From Phallus indusiatus (lineage: Eukaryota > Basidiomycota > Agaricomycetes > Phallales > Phallaceae): DNA of 64,000 nucleotides. The DNA is taken from contig JAQFWX010000003.1 of assembly GCA_027605045.1 (NCBI GenBank), forward strand, positions 248,001-312,000. Reading direction: 5' to 3'. Shown here piece after piece: positions 46,379-58,500 of this stretch (positions are counted from its first letter, which is position 1; every line of letters starts with the position of its first letter). The notes under the pieces are model-generated. The model was not told where the DNA came from, searched no databases, and saw nothing but the letters and a program-made list of their open reading frames with translations. The translations under genes were made by a program, and so were the position numbers.

Positions 46379-48900
46379 TCAAACCGCATATCCCACAACA
46401 ACATGCTTCCCCCCACTGATCTCAACACCGCCAGTCGTATTCGCATTCGCACTGCTTTCCTTTTCATCAATAACAATCCTCCCAATAAACCTCCCCGGCA
46501 AAACAACCGTCCCACTCGTCCCAACAGGCACATCAATACTAACACTCATCATTTCCATTCCTTCAAAGTTCTTCTCAATAACCCACGAAACGCCAAACCA
46601 GCCTAAATCAGTTTCAAATCCCCCTTCCACAGAACCCAAAGAAGATGAAGAGCCGGGATGAGGTTCAATTTTCCAAGTTGAACCTGATTTTGAAACGAGT
46701 TGAAGACCGAGTAAGTAAAATGTGAGTGAGGAGGTTGCACCGCTTGACCAGCCGTGTGAGTGGGATGTGTATGAGGGGTCGTAGTTGTATCCGTCTGCGG
46801 AGCGATACCTTGAAAAAAAAAGGAAAAGAAGAAATCAAAACAAAACGTAATGGGTGAGAGGGAGAAAGAGGATTCTTACCAGATGGATCCGTTACTAGTA
46901 TACCCCTCAAGCAACGTCGACTGCACACTATCAGGCGTATTCAACATAAAACCCCACGTCCGATTCAAAAGATCAAGCGCCGCATCATCATTCCCAGCCG
47001 TAAAATGCGCTTGCACTTCAAACCCGGATATAAAAGGTGACACAGTCCCAGGTAATTCAGGTGCAACAGCTCCAACGTCTACCCAATTCTTCATTAAACC
47101 CTCGCTTATTCTTTGTTCTTGGGTATCGTTCATTGTGAGACCGTATAATAGCGCAAAGGAATTTCCGTCTTGTGGATGGACGGATGCACCGGCGGAGGTG
47201 GTATTGTCTTTGTATAGTCCTGCAGCGTCGTCCCATAATAAAGCGTTGAATGTTTTTTGTAAGGCTGTCGCGTTTTGAGACCATTGCGTGCTGAGGGATA
47301 ATGATTCCGAATCATTCGAGATTTGCGCAGCGAGAATCGAAGCCGTCGTCAAAACCTAAAATTATCCAAATAAGTACTCCTCCACTTCCCAGCCCCTTCT
47401 CACTTACACGATAGTACAACGCGTTCGCCTCAGAATTATGTCCCCCCTGCCCAAGCCTCGCCCAATCCCTCGTCCCTCCAACATCCAACAACCCAGTAGC
47501 ATCCACCCTTCCAGCAAGATACCCCACCGCTTTTGTATAATTCGTCCAAATCGTCTGCACCCACTCGTCATCTCCCGAATAAAGCCAATAATTATACGTT
47601 CCGATGAGTGTATGCATATGATATGTATCCGAACCTGTCTGACTCAACGGGGGACCTTGAAGTAAATATACTCACTCAAACATTCAAATTCAAACACTCT
47701 CTTGGAAGAAAAACGCACCACTTTCCGCTAACATCCCTGTACGGGTGTTAACACTCTCGAACATGGTCGATAACGCATTTCGAGTAGGCGTTAAATCGAA
47801 TGTGGAGACGAACTGAGTAGGGACGGCTATTCCCATGTCGCCTGGCCAGACGGCGCGATCGCGTTTTGCGCCGTCGACGATGATGGGGATGATTGATGGG
47901 TCGTTTGAGTTTGGATTCGAAGAAGAGGAGGAGCCTGAGGAGAGGCGGGAGATGTTGAATGTTAGGGTTGCGTTGTTAAGCCATCCTTCGGCTGAATTGA
48001 AGGGTATTAAATAGGTGTTAAATATGAGAGTATGAAGGTGTTTAACGAGCGTACCTGAGTTCACGAAGGGGACTTGTCTTCCTGTGTTGACGGGAACAGT
48101 GTTAGTCTGCACAGTATACGCCTACCAGATATTTGTTATTTATAATTTTTTTGGTGGACCAAGAAATGATATTTACTCCTGCATACCAAGCTTTATTATA
48201 CGTTTCCGCGTCGTTCAACCCGGTAGCATAAAAATAACCAGAATAATCTCTTAAATCGCGGACACCATTCCAGTGAGGCATGAACTCAATTGACACGGAT
48301 AAATTAGCGATTTGAACGCTGGAACTCGTGTCGGATGACGGGTAAACGACAGTCAAGTATCTGAACCCGCCGCGTAATTTTTCTCGTGGCATTGTCCATT
48401 GCGCCCATGTTCTAACTTGACTTGAGGACTCGGACGCGGGCGCAGGTAAGAGGACGTCGAGTGCACCGTCGTATGAGGTGTTCGCGGATGGATAGCTTGA
48501 GTCGTCTGAGATGGGACCGATAAAGAGAGGTGATTCGGTGAACGCGAGTTGTATAGATGAGGAAGCTGGTGTCGAGTATGAGAACGAGACCCATCCACCT
48601 ATCTGGCTCATCCAGTCAATCACTATTTAGGTGCATTTTTTTTAAACTCACCTCTTTTCCGAAATCAAATGTAACCCAGGATCCAGGCTGAAGTGACATG
48701 AAATCTCGGTCTTGAATTTGATCTCCGGGATGAACGAGACTTTGGGGGTTAGTGACGGAACCGGTTATGCGTTTGACAGAGCCTGGATAGACTGTTCTGG
48801 AGGAGGGAGCGATGTTGAATGAGTCCCATGGACCGGATGGAGCCAAGCCCAGGACAAATAGACAGAGCTGCAGCACTACTATCACTAGTTCGAGATACAT
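46379..48900 (-). CDS. Secreted alpha-L-rhamnosidase-like glycoside hydrolase (GH78), 715 aa
   Basis: Minus-strand exons 48900-48652, 48602-48177, 48121-48055, 47991-47719, 47634-47408, 47355-46880 and 46808-46379, all frames joining; 715 aa. The first 18 residues or so are a signal peptide (LELVIVVLQLCLFVLGLA). The N-terminal half is a beta-sandwich-like region (WTMPREKLRGGFRYLTVVYP). The catalytic six-hairpin domain has the GH78 signature DGAKRDRAVWPGD with the Asp and Arg-Asp-Arg residues, then HTLIGTYNYWLYSGD, DWARLGQGG and a C-terminal beta-domain ending GKHVVVGYAV. GH78 enzymes remove terminal alpha-L-rhamnose from plant glycosides and pectin with inversion. It is divergent from DUF6533 copy 6 and is the only complete member here; four fragments are scattered in other units. 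Confidence 0.85.
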
Positions 48901-49311
48901 GGATCAAGTAGTCGAGTGCTACATTTTGACCTCGCTCGCAATTTATGTTTCGTTTTGAAGTGGAGTAACGAAAAGACTAGGACGGACCGCGCGACAAGCT
49001 GACTCTATCATGTGCAGTGAACACTGCGAGAACACGGACCGCACAAGTCATGACGCGGACGAAGTATGTGACATTGCGAATGTGACAGTACCCTGAGAAT
49101 ATTTTAATTATCGACAGTTTTTTTTAAATGAAACGTGAATTTCAATTCAGAGTCCTCTTTATCTCCCACTTTGGATTCAGGAAGCACACAGTTCGACTTC
49201 TCAAAGTCGCCAAACCTCGTGATCTCTCAATTCAAATGAAGAATGCGTGAACTCTAATAATGTATTGTATATAATGCACAAGCACATGGCCCAAGTACAA
49301 TCTGGTCCTGG
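48901..49311. promoter_or_regulatory. Bidirectional promoter of GH78 and DUF6533 copy 6
   Basis: The 411 bp between the two divergent start codons. A TATATAA lies at 49268-49274, 38 bp before the copy 6 ATG, and a CATAAATT element lies near the GH78 start on the other strand. The same region is kept at 41108-41505 between two truncated genes. Transcription start sites were not determined. Confidence 0.5.
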
Positions 49312-51186
49312 ATGCTCTCTGTCATTGACATCGTCGCCATCAGCAGATCATACAGCGTACGTCGTCTAAATCCCTCTACTTTTGAAATTCGCTAAGACTT
49401 CAATAGTATTGGAATGGTAAACATATTATTCCCAAATGTGACATGCACTAACCCGCCACCTAGCTGCTAGCTTTACCGTAGTCGTATGTCAACTCTTATA
49501 TCGTTTATTCAGTATTAATATTGAATAGGTCACCGACTACTTGATCTGTCTGCCCCAAGAAGTCGAGCTCGTCTGGCCAACACGATGGAGCGCGGGCAAA
49601 GTACTGTACTTTGCAACTAGATATTCCCCATTCCTCGATGGCGTCTTGCTCATTTTCTGTACGTGATACTCTTACTGGGCGGTACCTTCACAGTTGACGT
49701 GTCCAAATTCTAGTCGCATCCCCGAGTTACTCAACCCCAACTTGTCAACGCCTTTTCACAGCAGCTGCCTGTATGTAATTCATGACATCCTCCCCTTGCT
49801 TTTCTTAATCCGTCTATCGAAGGGTTAACTATTATTGGAATGGTCATATCAGAAGGTGCCTTGCTATTTCAATTTATGGATCTCGTTTGGCTTACCTATT
49901 ATACAAGCCGTTCTCATCTTCCGAACTTGGGCCGTATGGGGAGGAAACATACGGTTATTCATCATTCTCTTCAGTTTTTTGCTTATCGGTATCGTCCTGG
50001 CCCTCGTATTCGCTCACATAAGTCTCAGTCACGTCGAATGTATGTGTATATGCATGTGATCTCGATTATCTGGCTCATCCATTTCTATAGATGGAACAAT
50101 GGCGGAAGGATACCCGCCAGGATGCTGGCTTGTCGCCTTTCTGAACCCGCTCATCATTTTTGACTACATCATAGTCCTCTGCGTCGAGATCAGTGAGTAC
50201 AGGGACTCGTATTTTTGATTTTATATCTGAATATTTCAACAGTTGTTCTCATACTGACACTGTACAAATGCCGGCAAGCTAGTTAGTCCTAGTCCTTGAT
50301 ACCCGCAGAATTTTTATTCATTGTTCTCACTAGTTAAAAAAGGAAGATCAAAATTACTCGTTACGCTACACAGAGACGGTGAGTACTTGAATCCAAATAT
50401 GCTGTTTACTGCTGACGTCGATTTTAGCCATATTATACTGTTTTTTCATCGTTCGTACGGCCTTTCTTTTTACTTCGCTAAATCCTCTTTATGACTGGCC
50501 CAACAGTTTGGTCAGTAGCCAACATTGTAAACCAAGTTGTGCCTTCCGTGCGTAGCTCGTAAAATGAGATTAAGAACCGCTAATAAATATAAAATACAGT
50601 CTGCCAATTCCCCGTCTTTCGAAGAGTGAGTAGTAATCCGTTTCTCAAAATGCACACACTTACCGGCGGGTATAGAATGCAACGGGTGATGCACTCTGTT
50701 CTAACGGCTCGGATACTGCTCAACCTGCGTCAAGCAGTCCAAGCGAACGAGCTGAAGAGCTCTCAACAGAGCACAATGGACTGGGAAGCTGGAGCTGCGG
50801 GAATGTCCCATGATGGTATCGGACGAAGCCCTGGTTATACTCGCGCTCGCATTAGACCAAGAAGAACGACGAGTCGGGGCAGAGGTGGATTAAGGAGACA
50901 ATGGAATATGGACGATTCGACTGCTACTAGTTCAAGTTCAAGTGGCATTGGACGGTATTTGAGTACGATTGTAGATTTGGACGAGGATACGTGGACGCAC
51001 GACGAGGAGAGTGCGATGCGGGTTCAGAGTGCAGAGACGGCCACGCAACTTGAAGAAGGGCAGGGTAATACACCACTCCCAGTGCCAGTAGACGGAGGGG
51101 AGTACATTGAAATGAACACTCTATCTTTACGACCTGAACCTGAACGGACGAATATGGACTCCGGTTCACACACTGTACGACGGTGA
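49312..51186 (+). CDS. DUF6533 multi-span membrane protein, copy 6, most diverged (405 aa)
   Basis: Exons 49312-49356, 49407-49416, 49464-49483, 49529-49658, 49714-49770, 49823-49855, 49908-50039, 50091-50192, 50243-50281, 50334-50378, 50428-50454, 50507-50547, 50600-50625 and 50676-51186; 405 aa. It keeps the same 14 exons as its paralogs, including the 10- and 20-bp exons. Core VTDYLICLPQEVELVWPTRW, then SAGKVLYFATRYSPF, VLIFRTWAVWGGN and RVMHSVLTARILLNLRQAV. The linker differs but the tail still reads GRYLS then DLDEDTWTHDEESA. Intron 13 has an ordinary GT donor (gtgagt), unlike all other copies. It is divergent from GH78. Confidence 0.8.
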
Positions 51187-52751
51187 CTCTGCAGATCATC
51201 GTGTGAGAGCGCTTGGCTTGCTACATATCACATGCCCCTTTGCCACCATGTCATGTCAAAGGTTCCACCTGTCATTCCCCCCTTAAAAGGCCCACTTAGG
51301 ATTACGGGTATTGTAATTTGCCGGGTATCTGAAGACCTAGAGAGCCCGGTTGAGAGACTTTTCTATCACCCCCATATACATATTCACTCATCGATACCTC
51401 ATAGTACTAGTACTAGGACCACTACTGGTATAATTCAATTCTAGAATTCACAGATCGCCATCCATTTTCTGAAAGACAGGCCTCCGCAGCATCAATAGGT
51501 TTATATTCCTCAAATCAGTTTGGATCTCCCTTCATTCAATTGGTGTGAATTTCTTCAGAAGTTGAGTTGAAACATCAATTTCAAAGCTTCTTTACATACA
51601 ATGATCCTTGTCAAATGCGTATAGTACACAGTTGAATCGGACCATACTATTATCAACTTGGTTTGCGTCCCAATTGTATTCCTGTTTTATTTTAAATTGA
51701 TGGATCTTTGTTAGAGTGGTTGTTTGCAAGCCATGATGCCATCCAAAATCACTCCAATTCACTAGCCAAACAACCGGCGCAACCATACTATTGTATAAGT
51801 TTCATTTTACCAAATGCCGGCCGACAGTCGCGGTAGCAATCATAGTTTTACTACAAGCTACAGAAGCTCAGCTTCGAACGGAAGTTCTCAGGCTCTCTCT
51901 CACTGGCAGCGTGCCAGCGTGTGTTTATTTATAGAACACACCCTCTTTCTTTCAACTTCGACGCCGGAGTTCACGTTCAGCGTGCATCGCTATAATAACC
52001 GAATCTTCATTGGCAAAGTACACTCCTTCAGTTCCGGTTCCAACATTTTCGAAATGTACGAGTTTACGGCAAGAACTAGAACTTGAACGTTAGCGCCACA
52101 CGCGCACGCGTGCGCGTGCGTAACTTTGAACGCGTGTTAGCCACTCTTCTCAGCGGCGTATTCGTTTTAGTATGCACGTACTATGTCCCTTCTCAAAAAG
52201 AAAACTCACGGCGTTCAAGAAGTTCTACTTACACATTCAGCCGCGGCGACTCAAGTACTCATGAGTCACCGTCGCTTCGTCACCTTCTCTTGCATACATA
52301 TACCATGACAAATTCTTTTCTTATATATCAGGCGACAAAAATATTTAAAACACATGATACGGTGACAGCCTTTTTTCCTCTTAACTGTTTCCAATTTCAG
52401 GAATCAGAATTTCCCACACACCAGTGTTACTGCGACCATAGCCCATTCAAGACTGGCACCATGCCAATACATACATAACTCTTGAATCCTATTAGTAGCC
52501 TAGCCGGGTTTGCATTCAATTTTCAAGTTGAGCTCTCGTCTCTTCAGAGGTTCTAGCGCTCGAAAGGCTGTAAACCTGAGCCCTCTGTCCCGCATGGATG
52601 ACATGGTAATTTTAATTTTAATTAAGTTTTTCTCCCTTCAATTTACATACATCATCTAATAGTCCTTATAAAGGCAGGATGTTCCTCTCCCCCTCTTTCC
52701 GCTCCTCTCCTTTGACTGTTAATAGTCTATCATGGTTGATTGGCGATTGAC
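51187..52751. other. 1.6 kb between DUF6533 copies 6 and 7
   Basis: Nothing recognised at 51.2-52.3 kb apart from the palindrome at 52099-52118. From about 52.38 kb the sequence matches, inverted, the spacers upstream of other DUF6533 genes (cacaccagtgttactg against the 34.56 kb spacer), so the inverted unit begins there. Confidence 0.4.
52099..52118. repeat. 20-bp perfect alternating purine-pyrimidine palindrome
   Basis: CACGCGCACGCGTGCGCGTG equals its own reverse complement and alternates purine and pyrimidine throughout, with a central ACGCGT (MluI box). It could form a cruciform or left-handed DNA or bind a dimeric factor. Confidence 0.85.
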
Positions 52752-54994
52752 ATGTTTTCAGTCGTCGATATCGTTTTAATTAGCGAGACATATAGAGTGA
52801 GTTTTTCGCCTTCCCCGCTTTATTCAAGTTTGACGTTCTCGCGTATCATTATCCTAGTTCTGCAATGGTTCGTAGTACATTCAACGCTATTTTGCCTCAT
52901 TAAATGCTAACATTCAAAAAAAGTCGCAAGTTTCGCTATAGCCGTAAGTTATCTCCAGCTCATTTTTGAAGGTGTCTGATCATCCTAACGACACAGGTAA
53001 CCGATTACTTTATCTGTCTTCCCCAAGAAGTCGAGCTCATCTGGCCTACACGATGGAGTACAGGAAAAGTACTATACATTCTGACTCGATACTCCGTGTT
53101 CACAGACAGCGTCTTACTTTTAGCTCGTGCGTAAACATATCATCATTATTTCAAATTATCATTACCTGACCGTGCGCAACATACATTATCATATTACTAC
53201 CACCAGTCGCCTCTCCGAATCACTCCGTTCCAACTTGTGAACGCCTGTTCACAGCATCCGCATGTATGTATGCTCATTTTATCGATTACAAGAAGCACGT
53301 TGCTGAACAAACTCAATGAATTCTTTTAAAAAAAGGGCTCACCATTGTCGGAATGATCATATCAGAAAGTAACTATCTTTCTTTTCTTGGAGTGTCTAGC
53401 AACCTGACAGCTTATAATTGCCCGTCAATTTTGAAATGAAAAGCTGTTCTAGTCTTCCGAACATGGGCCGTCTGGGAACGAAACCTCAAACTATTCATCA
53501 TTTTACTCACTGTTCTGCTCGCCGGTGCCACTTTCTCTCTTGTATTCGCGCGCATCAGTCTAGCTCGTGTTGAATGTACGTACAATAAATAGTATATGCC
53601 GGGGAGCTCCTTTTTTCTTATCATTCCACAATGCGCTGATCTTTTTTTTTGTATTGTTTAGTCGGTACAGCTGCAGAGGGATACCCACCTGGATGCTGGC
53701 TCGTCGCGTTTCTAAATCCGATAATTATATTCGACTATATCATTATTCTCTCTTTTGAAATCAGTGAGCAACGAATTTTAAAAGGATGACTGTTTTGCTT
53801 ATCTTATTTTTAATCAGTTATTCTTGTGCTCACGCTCTACAAATGTCGACAAGCCAGTGCGTTGTTCTTATCTCTTGCCAGGACAACATTAAATCTTCGT
53901 TAGTTAAATCGAAGAGATCGAAGTTGCTCATAACACTGCATAGAGACGGTAAGCATTTCAAGAAAAAGCACTTACCTGGTAGGACTGACGACTAGTCGTA
54001 TCTAGCCATCCTGTATTGCTTTTTCATCGCCGGTACGAAACACTGCCCTACCCTGAGGTTAATATACTCACGAGCTTGAATCTCATTTTGTTTTTCCGGA
54101 ATCAAGTTTGGTCACTAGCCAATATCATAAATCAAGTCATACCAGTGCGTTGAGAATTCATTTCGTGTATTTCATTCCAACGGTTCTTTTGACAACTGGG
54201 CGTTCGTTGACAGTCGGCAAATGCACCCTCATTCGAAGAGCAAGCCCCCCTCCTTTTCTCTTCTCACCTTCAACTCACCTAATCAACCAATCTTTTCTTT
54301 TTCGTTTAGATTGCAGCGCGTTATTCATTCAGTCTTAACCGCTCGAATTCTACTCAACCTTAGACAAGCCATTCGCGCGAGCGAAACAAAACTCTCGCAG
54401 AGTACATTACCTTGGGAACCTGCTGGTGCGGGTGCAGGCGATACCAGTGCCAATACCAATTCCAGTACAGACCAAGATCAAAGTCAAGATCAAAATGAAG
54501 GAGGAAGAACCGGAGAAGGAGGAGGAGGAGTATTGTCACTAATACATGTACAGCCCGGTCCAACTTCCAGTCGGCTCAAAAGAAACTCAAGCGCGGGGTC
54601 TCGGTCAAGGTCACGGTCGACTCGGAGGTCGAGTGCAATCCGAAGACACCAATGGAACGTCGCCACCGGCGGTGGGAGCGGCACTAGCACTGGAACTGGA
54701 ACAGGCACTGGCACTAGCGGGATGAGTAGTATTATCAGCAGTGGTCCGGTTGGTCGATATCTAAGTGCGATTTTGGATTTGGATGAAGAGACTTGGGCGC
54801 ATGATGAAGAGAGTGCGAGGTATATTGAGAGTGAGGATCCGGATTTGTTTATTGAGATGACTGCTTTGTCGCCTAGGAGTCGGGGTGGGAGGAGTCGGAG
54901 TGAAAGTGAGGGTGTGGGTGTGGGTGAGGGTCCGAGTGGGAGTGGTAGAGGGAGTCGAGCGACGGCGACGGAGGATGATGTTCAGGTTGTTTAG
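52752..54994 (+). CDS. DUF6533 multi-span membrane protein, copy 7 (462 aa)
   Basis: Exons 52752-52796, 52858-52867, 52924-52943, 52997-53126, 53207-53263, 53336-53368, 53444-53575, 53662-53763, 53818-53856, 53904-53948, 54006-54032, 54107-54144, 54214-54239 and 54310-54994; 462 aa, open. The 10-bp exon reads FCN instead of YCN. Core VTDYFICLPQEVELIWPTRW, then STGKVLYILTRYSVF, VLVFRTWAVWERN, WLVAFLNPIIIFDYIIIL and RVIHSVLTARILLNLRQAI. The long last exon has Asp/Gln, Arg/Ser and Gly/Thr low-complexity stretches before GRYLS and DLDEETWAHDEESA. GC donor (GCAAGC) in intron 13. It lies inverted to copies 1-5 and is the mirror partner of copy 1. Confidence 0.82.
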
Positions 54995-56620
54995 TGTATA
55001 CCCCGTATTTGGAATTGGACTTGGACTTGATTGGATTGTAGATTAGTAGGTACAAGGCACAGACCATTATTTTTCTTTTTCTTCAATACTCGGATTAGCG
55101 CAGTGGAAATTCGCGAGATAGCTTGAAAAAATAAGATGTAATATTAGTTATTGCTTTCGTTACTTTCTGTGCCTGTTCTTCTTGAGAATCTTTAGGGGAC
55201 AATAAATGAATATAACTCAAATCAGTGCAATGGATATTAGAAAAGAAAAAACCGGAAAGATAACGTAATAGTAGTTATTGTTCCCTTGTTATTTTTCTTG
55301 AGACAACGGAAGAATATAAATGAACGACTTCGAAATTCGAGAAGTCGAGATGTACTTATGAGATGAGACGCAAACTCGTTACTCGAACTTCGCGACGCGC
55401 GTGGATTCTGGAGTATTAATGACAAAAACGATGCCGCTCAGGGCACTCGGTACTCGGAAGAGTTGGGCGGCTCGGAGTGTTCGGACTCGGATGTATTTTT
55501 GCTCCGATCTTGGCTTGAACTTGAACCGTCTCACAGACCTATCTCTGCCTCACGTTTTTCGGACTCCTCAGACCTCTCCAGATGATCTGAATGTACGACA
55601 CCATCACTAAGCCAAACGTACGTATAGGAGATTCGAGAACGGAACTGCGTCATTCTCTTTTCAGATTCAAAACCAAAATCAATTTGATATGTACTACTGC
55701 TAGCAGAGTGCACTGATTTGCAACTGAAAATCGCGGACCGCCCGCGTCTATCATTGATTCGTGGGTACGCAACTTAGATCGCCCACCCTTTTTGAAAACC
55801 GTAAGGCCATCGTCCGACGTTTCGACGTCCATCATCAATTACATCAGTGTTGATTCGCCCCTCGCAAAGTCATAGCTGCGTTTTTTCCCCCTTCTTAATA
55901 ATAATTGGATTCGAATTCCTGAGCTTAAACCTCAACTTCCTTTTTTTTCGTCTCTTTTGTAATGTCTTCCGTTTTCTCATGGGAGTATGAACTTTGTCAA
56001 CCGGAAACCGACTTCTAATTCGCGAGGTACGGTCTCCCGGCTTATTAAACAGAATTCGAAGCAAATTAATTGAAAACAATTAGCTTTATCTGCTGAGATT
56101 TCGCGGCCTATCTCGGCCTATCTCGTGGTGCGTGCATGATGAATTCATTTATTTTCCCCCTCTTCTTTTAAATTAATTGGCTCCTTTTCCTTTCGTGCAA
56201 TTATCCGACTGCTTGGAACAGACTGGATCAAGTAAATGTTATTCGACAATTGTGCAGTCGGTTAAATAATACATAAGTATGCTGTTAAAGTCAAGTGGTT
56301 TCAAACATCAAAATAGCAAATTTCTACGTCTTCGAACTTTCGCTCATTTTGTAGGCCACCGTCATCTACCTTATAAGTCTTAAAATGTTTTTTTAGTTCC
56401 TACTGCATGTAATCGTCTGAAGACGGGTTACTACGGTTGTCCAAATAACGGAAGTTATCAACCGAACATGGACCAGGGTATCTCAGAAAACATTTCATGT
56501 TACGTGCATTCTCATCAGACGCAGTTAATGCGAACTAATATAATTTGAGAGATGATAAAATTGATTCAATCACAACCCGATACAAAAAAAACTCAATTTG
56601 AATTTAGTTGCTAGCTGCCT
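54995..56620. repeat. Inverted, diverged copy of the 8.0-9.07 kb flank
   Basis: Landmarks in reverse order: the NDFEIRE piece near 55.32 kb, the acgacaccatcactaagcc piece near 55.6 kb and the tgcattctcatcagacgc block near 56.51 kb. No intact gene is supported. Confidence 0.5.
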
Positions 56621-57245
56621 TTATAATTTGACCAAACACTCTTCACGCGCATTTATAACCAAGAGTGTTTGAGCTACTTTCTCTGCAAGCTTTTTAGGCG
56701 CAAGCTCGGGAAACTTTTGCAACCAATGAATTGAAATCTGAGTGCCGGTGAGATTCAGAAAGGCACACACACACGTACCATATGCCCCCTTGTCAGCCAA
56801 GTGGCACTACCATGAGGAGTTCTTTTTTTACGGAATCGACTTAAAGGGTGTCATAACTCTGAATGTTTGTCGTCTTCTGCTAAGAAGAGATGTAATGGTA
56901 TTTTACCTCCCGGCATATTTCCACAAAAATATCTACAGGGCCCGGTTTTGTAAAGTTATCGGGTTTCGAATGGAAAGCCGGATAATATATGTGCCGTGAA
57001 TATACCTGAAAAATGAACCAAAGGAAGAAAGAATTAGACCTGTTCCTGGTCCTTCGAGCATGCTAAAGTGACTCTTCCTTCGCTGTCCGTCTCACATAAT
57101 CTGCATCTCTGGCACGTTTGTCAATATAAAGTACGTTTCTTTATCGCAACTGTCAATAATGTTACTCACAGCGAACAATTCCACGAGTTTATGCCAGTGG
57201 AACCATTGCACGCAAGCGGGTGATCTAAAAGCTCCTCGCGAGCCC
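56621..57245 (-). pseudogene. Alpha/beta-hydrolase relic (inverted copy of 7.4-8.0 kb)
   Basis: Minus strand. It keeps the last two exons (HWLQKFPELAPKKLAEKVAQ), an intron with the same (gt)n start (41 bp here), the GGHM histidine region and a decayed version of the preceding exons. The nucleophile exon and everything 5' are gone, and the C-terminus reads VKL instead of the AKL of the intact gene. Confidence 0.68.
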
Positions 57246-58500
57246 AGATGAACTATAAATCGATTTCGCAAAACGAATTGCCAGGGTGTTTTACTGGCTG
57301 ACGAAATGATTCTCCCTGAAAGAAAAATGAAAACATGCTGTCCAACCTTATTTATTAAGTTCGGTCCCCGTCATAATAACTTAAAGACGAACGGATGGAC
57401 GTGGTGGTGCGATCTCACTTTTTCTTTACCGTTTATGACCTATATGAGTCAACGCTCCGGTCATTACTCGAGTCATTCTTGTCCCAGAACCCCGGGAGTT
57501 TTGAACGCAGAACCGGATCCCATAGTATTTTGTGGCATCAGAGGAGAAAGATATTCTGATAGTGTACTGAGTCGTGGAAGCATGCCGTGGGAGCTACAGC
57601 GAGACTTTTCATATCTGAAAGGAACTCATCTGGTCAGCGAATTGAGAAAACTTAAGTTGTAAAAAATCCGGAAATAACTTACACCGAAAGCCAACGCTGC
57701 AGTGATTAGTGCGATTCGTGAAAAGCAAGGATTCGGAAATTTCCGTTTTGGCACACAACCTCATCAAGGAAGATCTTCGGAGGTCCTTGAGCGCCGGCGA
57801 GTATCGTAAGTGTAACTCGCCATTGCAAACACAACTGAACACAAATCGATCTGTATCATGCATTTGGATCGCCTGTTGACCGCTTCATGGTGCTTTTGAA
57901 CCCATGCGTATCTGGCACAGCCTGAGGTTCTCGTGCTATGACTCCATGCAACACAAGCAACAGAGGCAAAATCAATTCGTTCTCAGTATCACCGTAAGCC
58001 AGACATGAGAGCCCATGAGACAACGATTAGTGAGAATGTGATTGCGGTGATGAAAGGTACACTTGATTCTTGAAATTTGAAAGCTTGAAGTCTCTAGGAA
58101 GACAGTAGCAAAAAGTTTGAAGACGAACAATGGGAGCCAGTTGCTCGGGTCCAGATTCGCTTGATTAACCCCATCCAATCACGATGGTCGGTGGTGGTCT
58201 GCTTTTTGGGGTTTCGACGGAAGCAAACTTAAAAGTTGCTGTATCTCTATTGTCCCTCGCTTAACCACTGGTACGAACAGTCTGGGTTCATTATCTTTAC
58301 CTTTCATTGCTGTTCTTGCCCTCAAAACTGCCTGAACATTCTTACACGCCCAAGTTTACAAGTACCATCTCCCCCCGAAGTTTATCTGCTGAAATAGCAT
58401 ACTATATTCCACCCTCATCGTTGTTTGAACCTTTCACAACGTCAAATTCCTCACTACTATATATCGCAACCCTACTGATATCCTCTATTTTCTCGCCCTC
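57246..58500. other. Boundary between repeat array and homeodomain locus
   Basis: About 1.25 kb. Plus-strand ORF 57306-57662 and minus-strand ORFs at 57609-57863 and 57972-58178 show no family resemblance I know. Just upstream of the first homeodomain gene, ggaagcaaacttaa at 58209 and attgtccctc near 58248 recur near 60818 upstream of the second. Confidence 0.4.

Noticed and set aside
49840..50163. 107-codon ORF in another frame of copy 6
   Set aside because: Shadow of exons 7 and 8 of the DUF6533 gene read through an intron.
57609..58178. Minus-strand ORFs upstream of HD1-like gene 1 as an HD2 gene
   Set aside because: They are in the right place and orientation for a divergent HD2, but contain no WFxN-R motif or any homeodomain helix, and no splice chain gave one.
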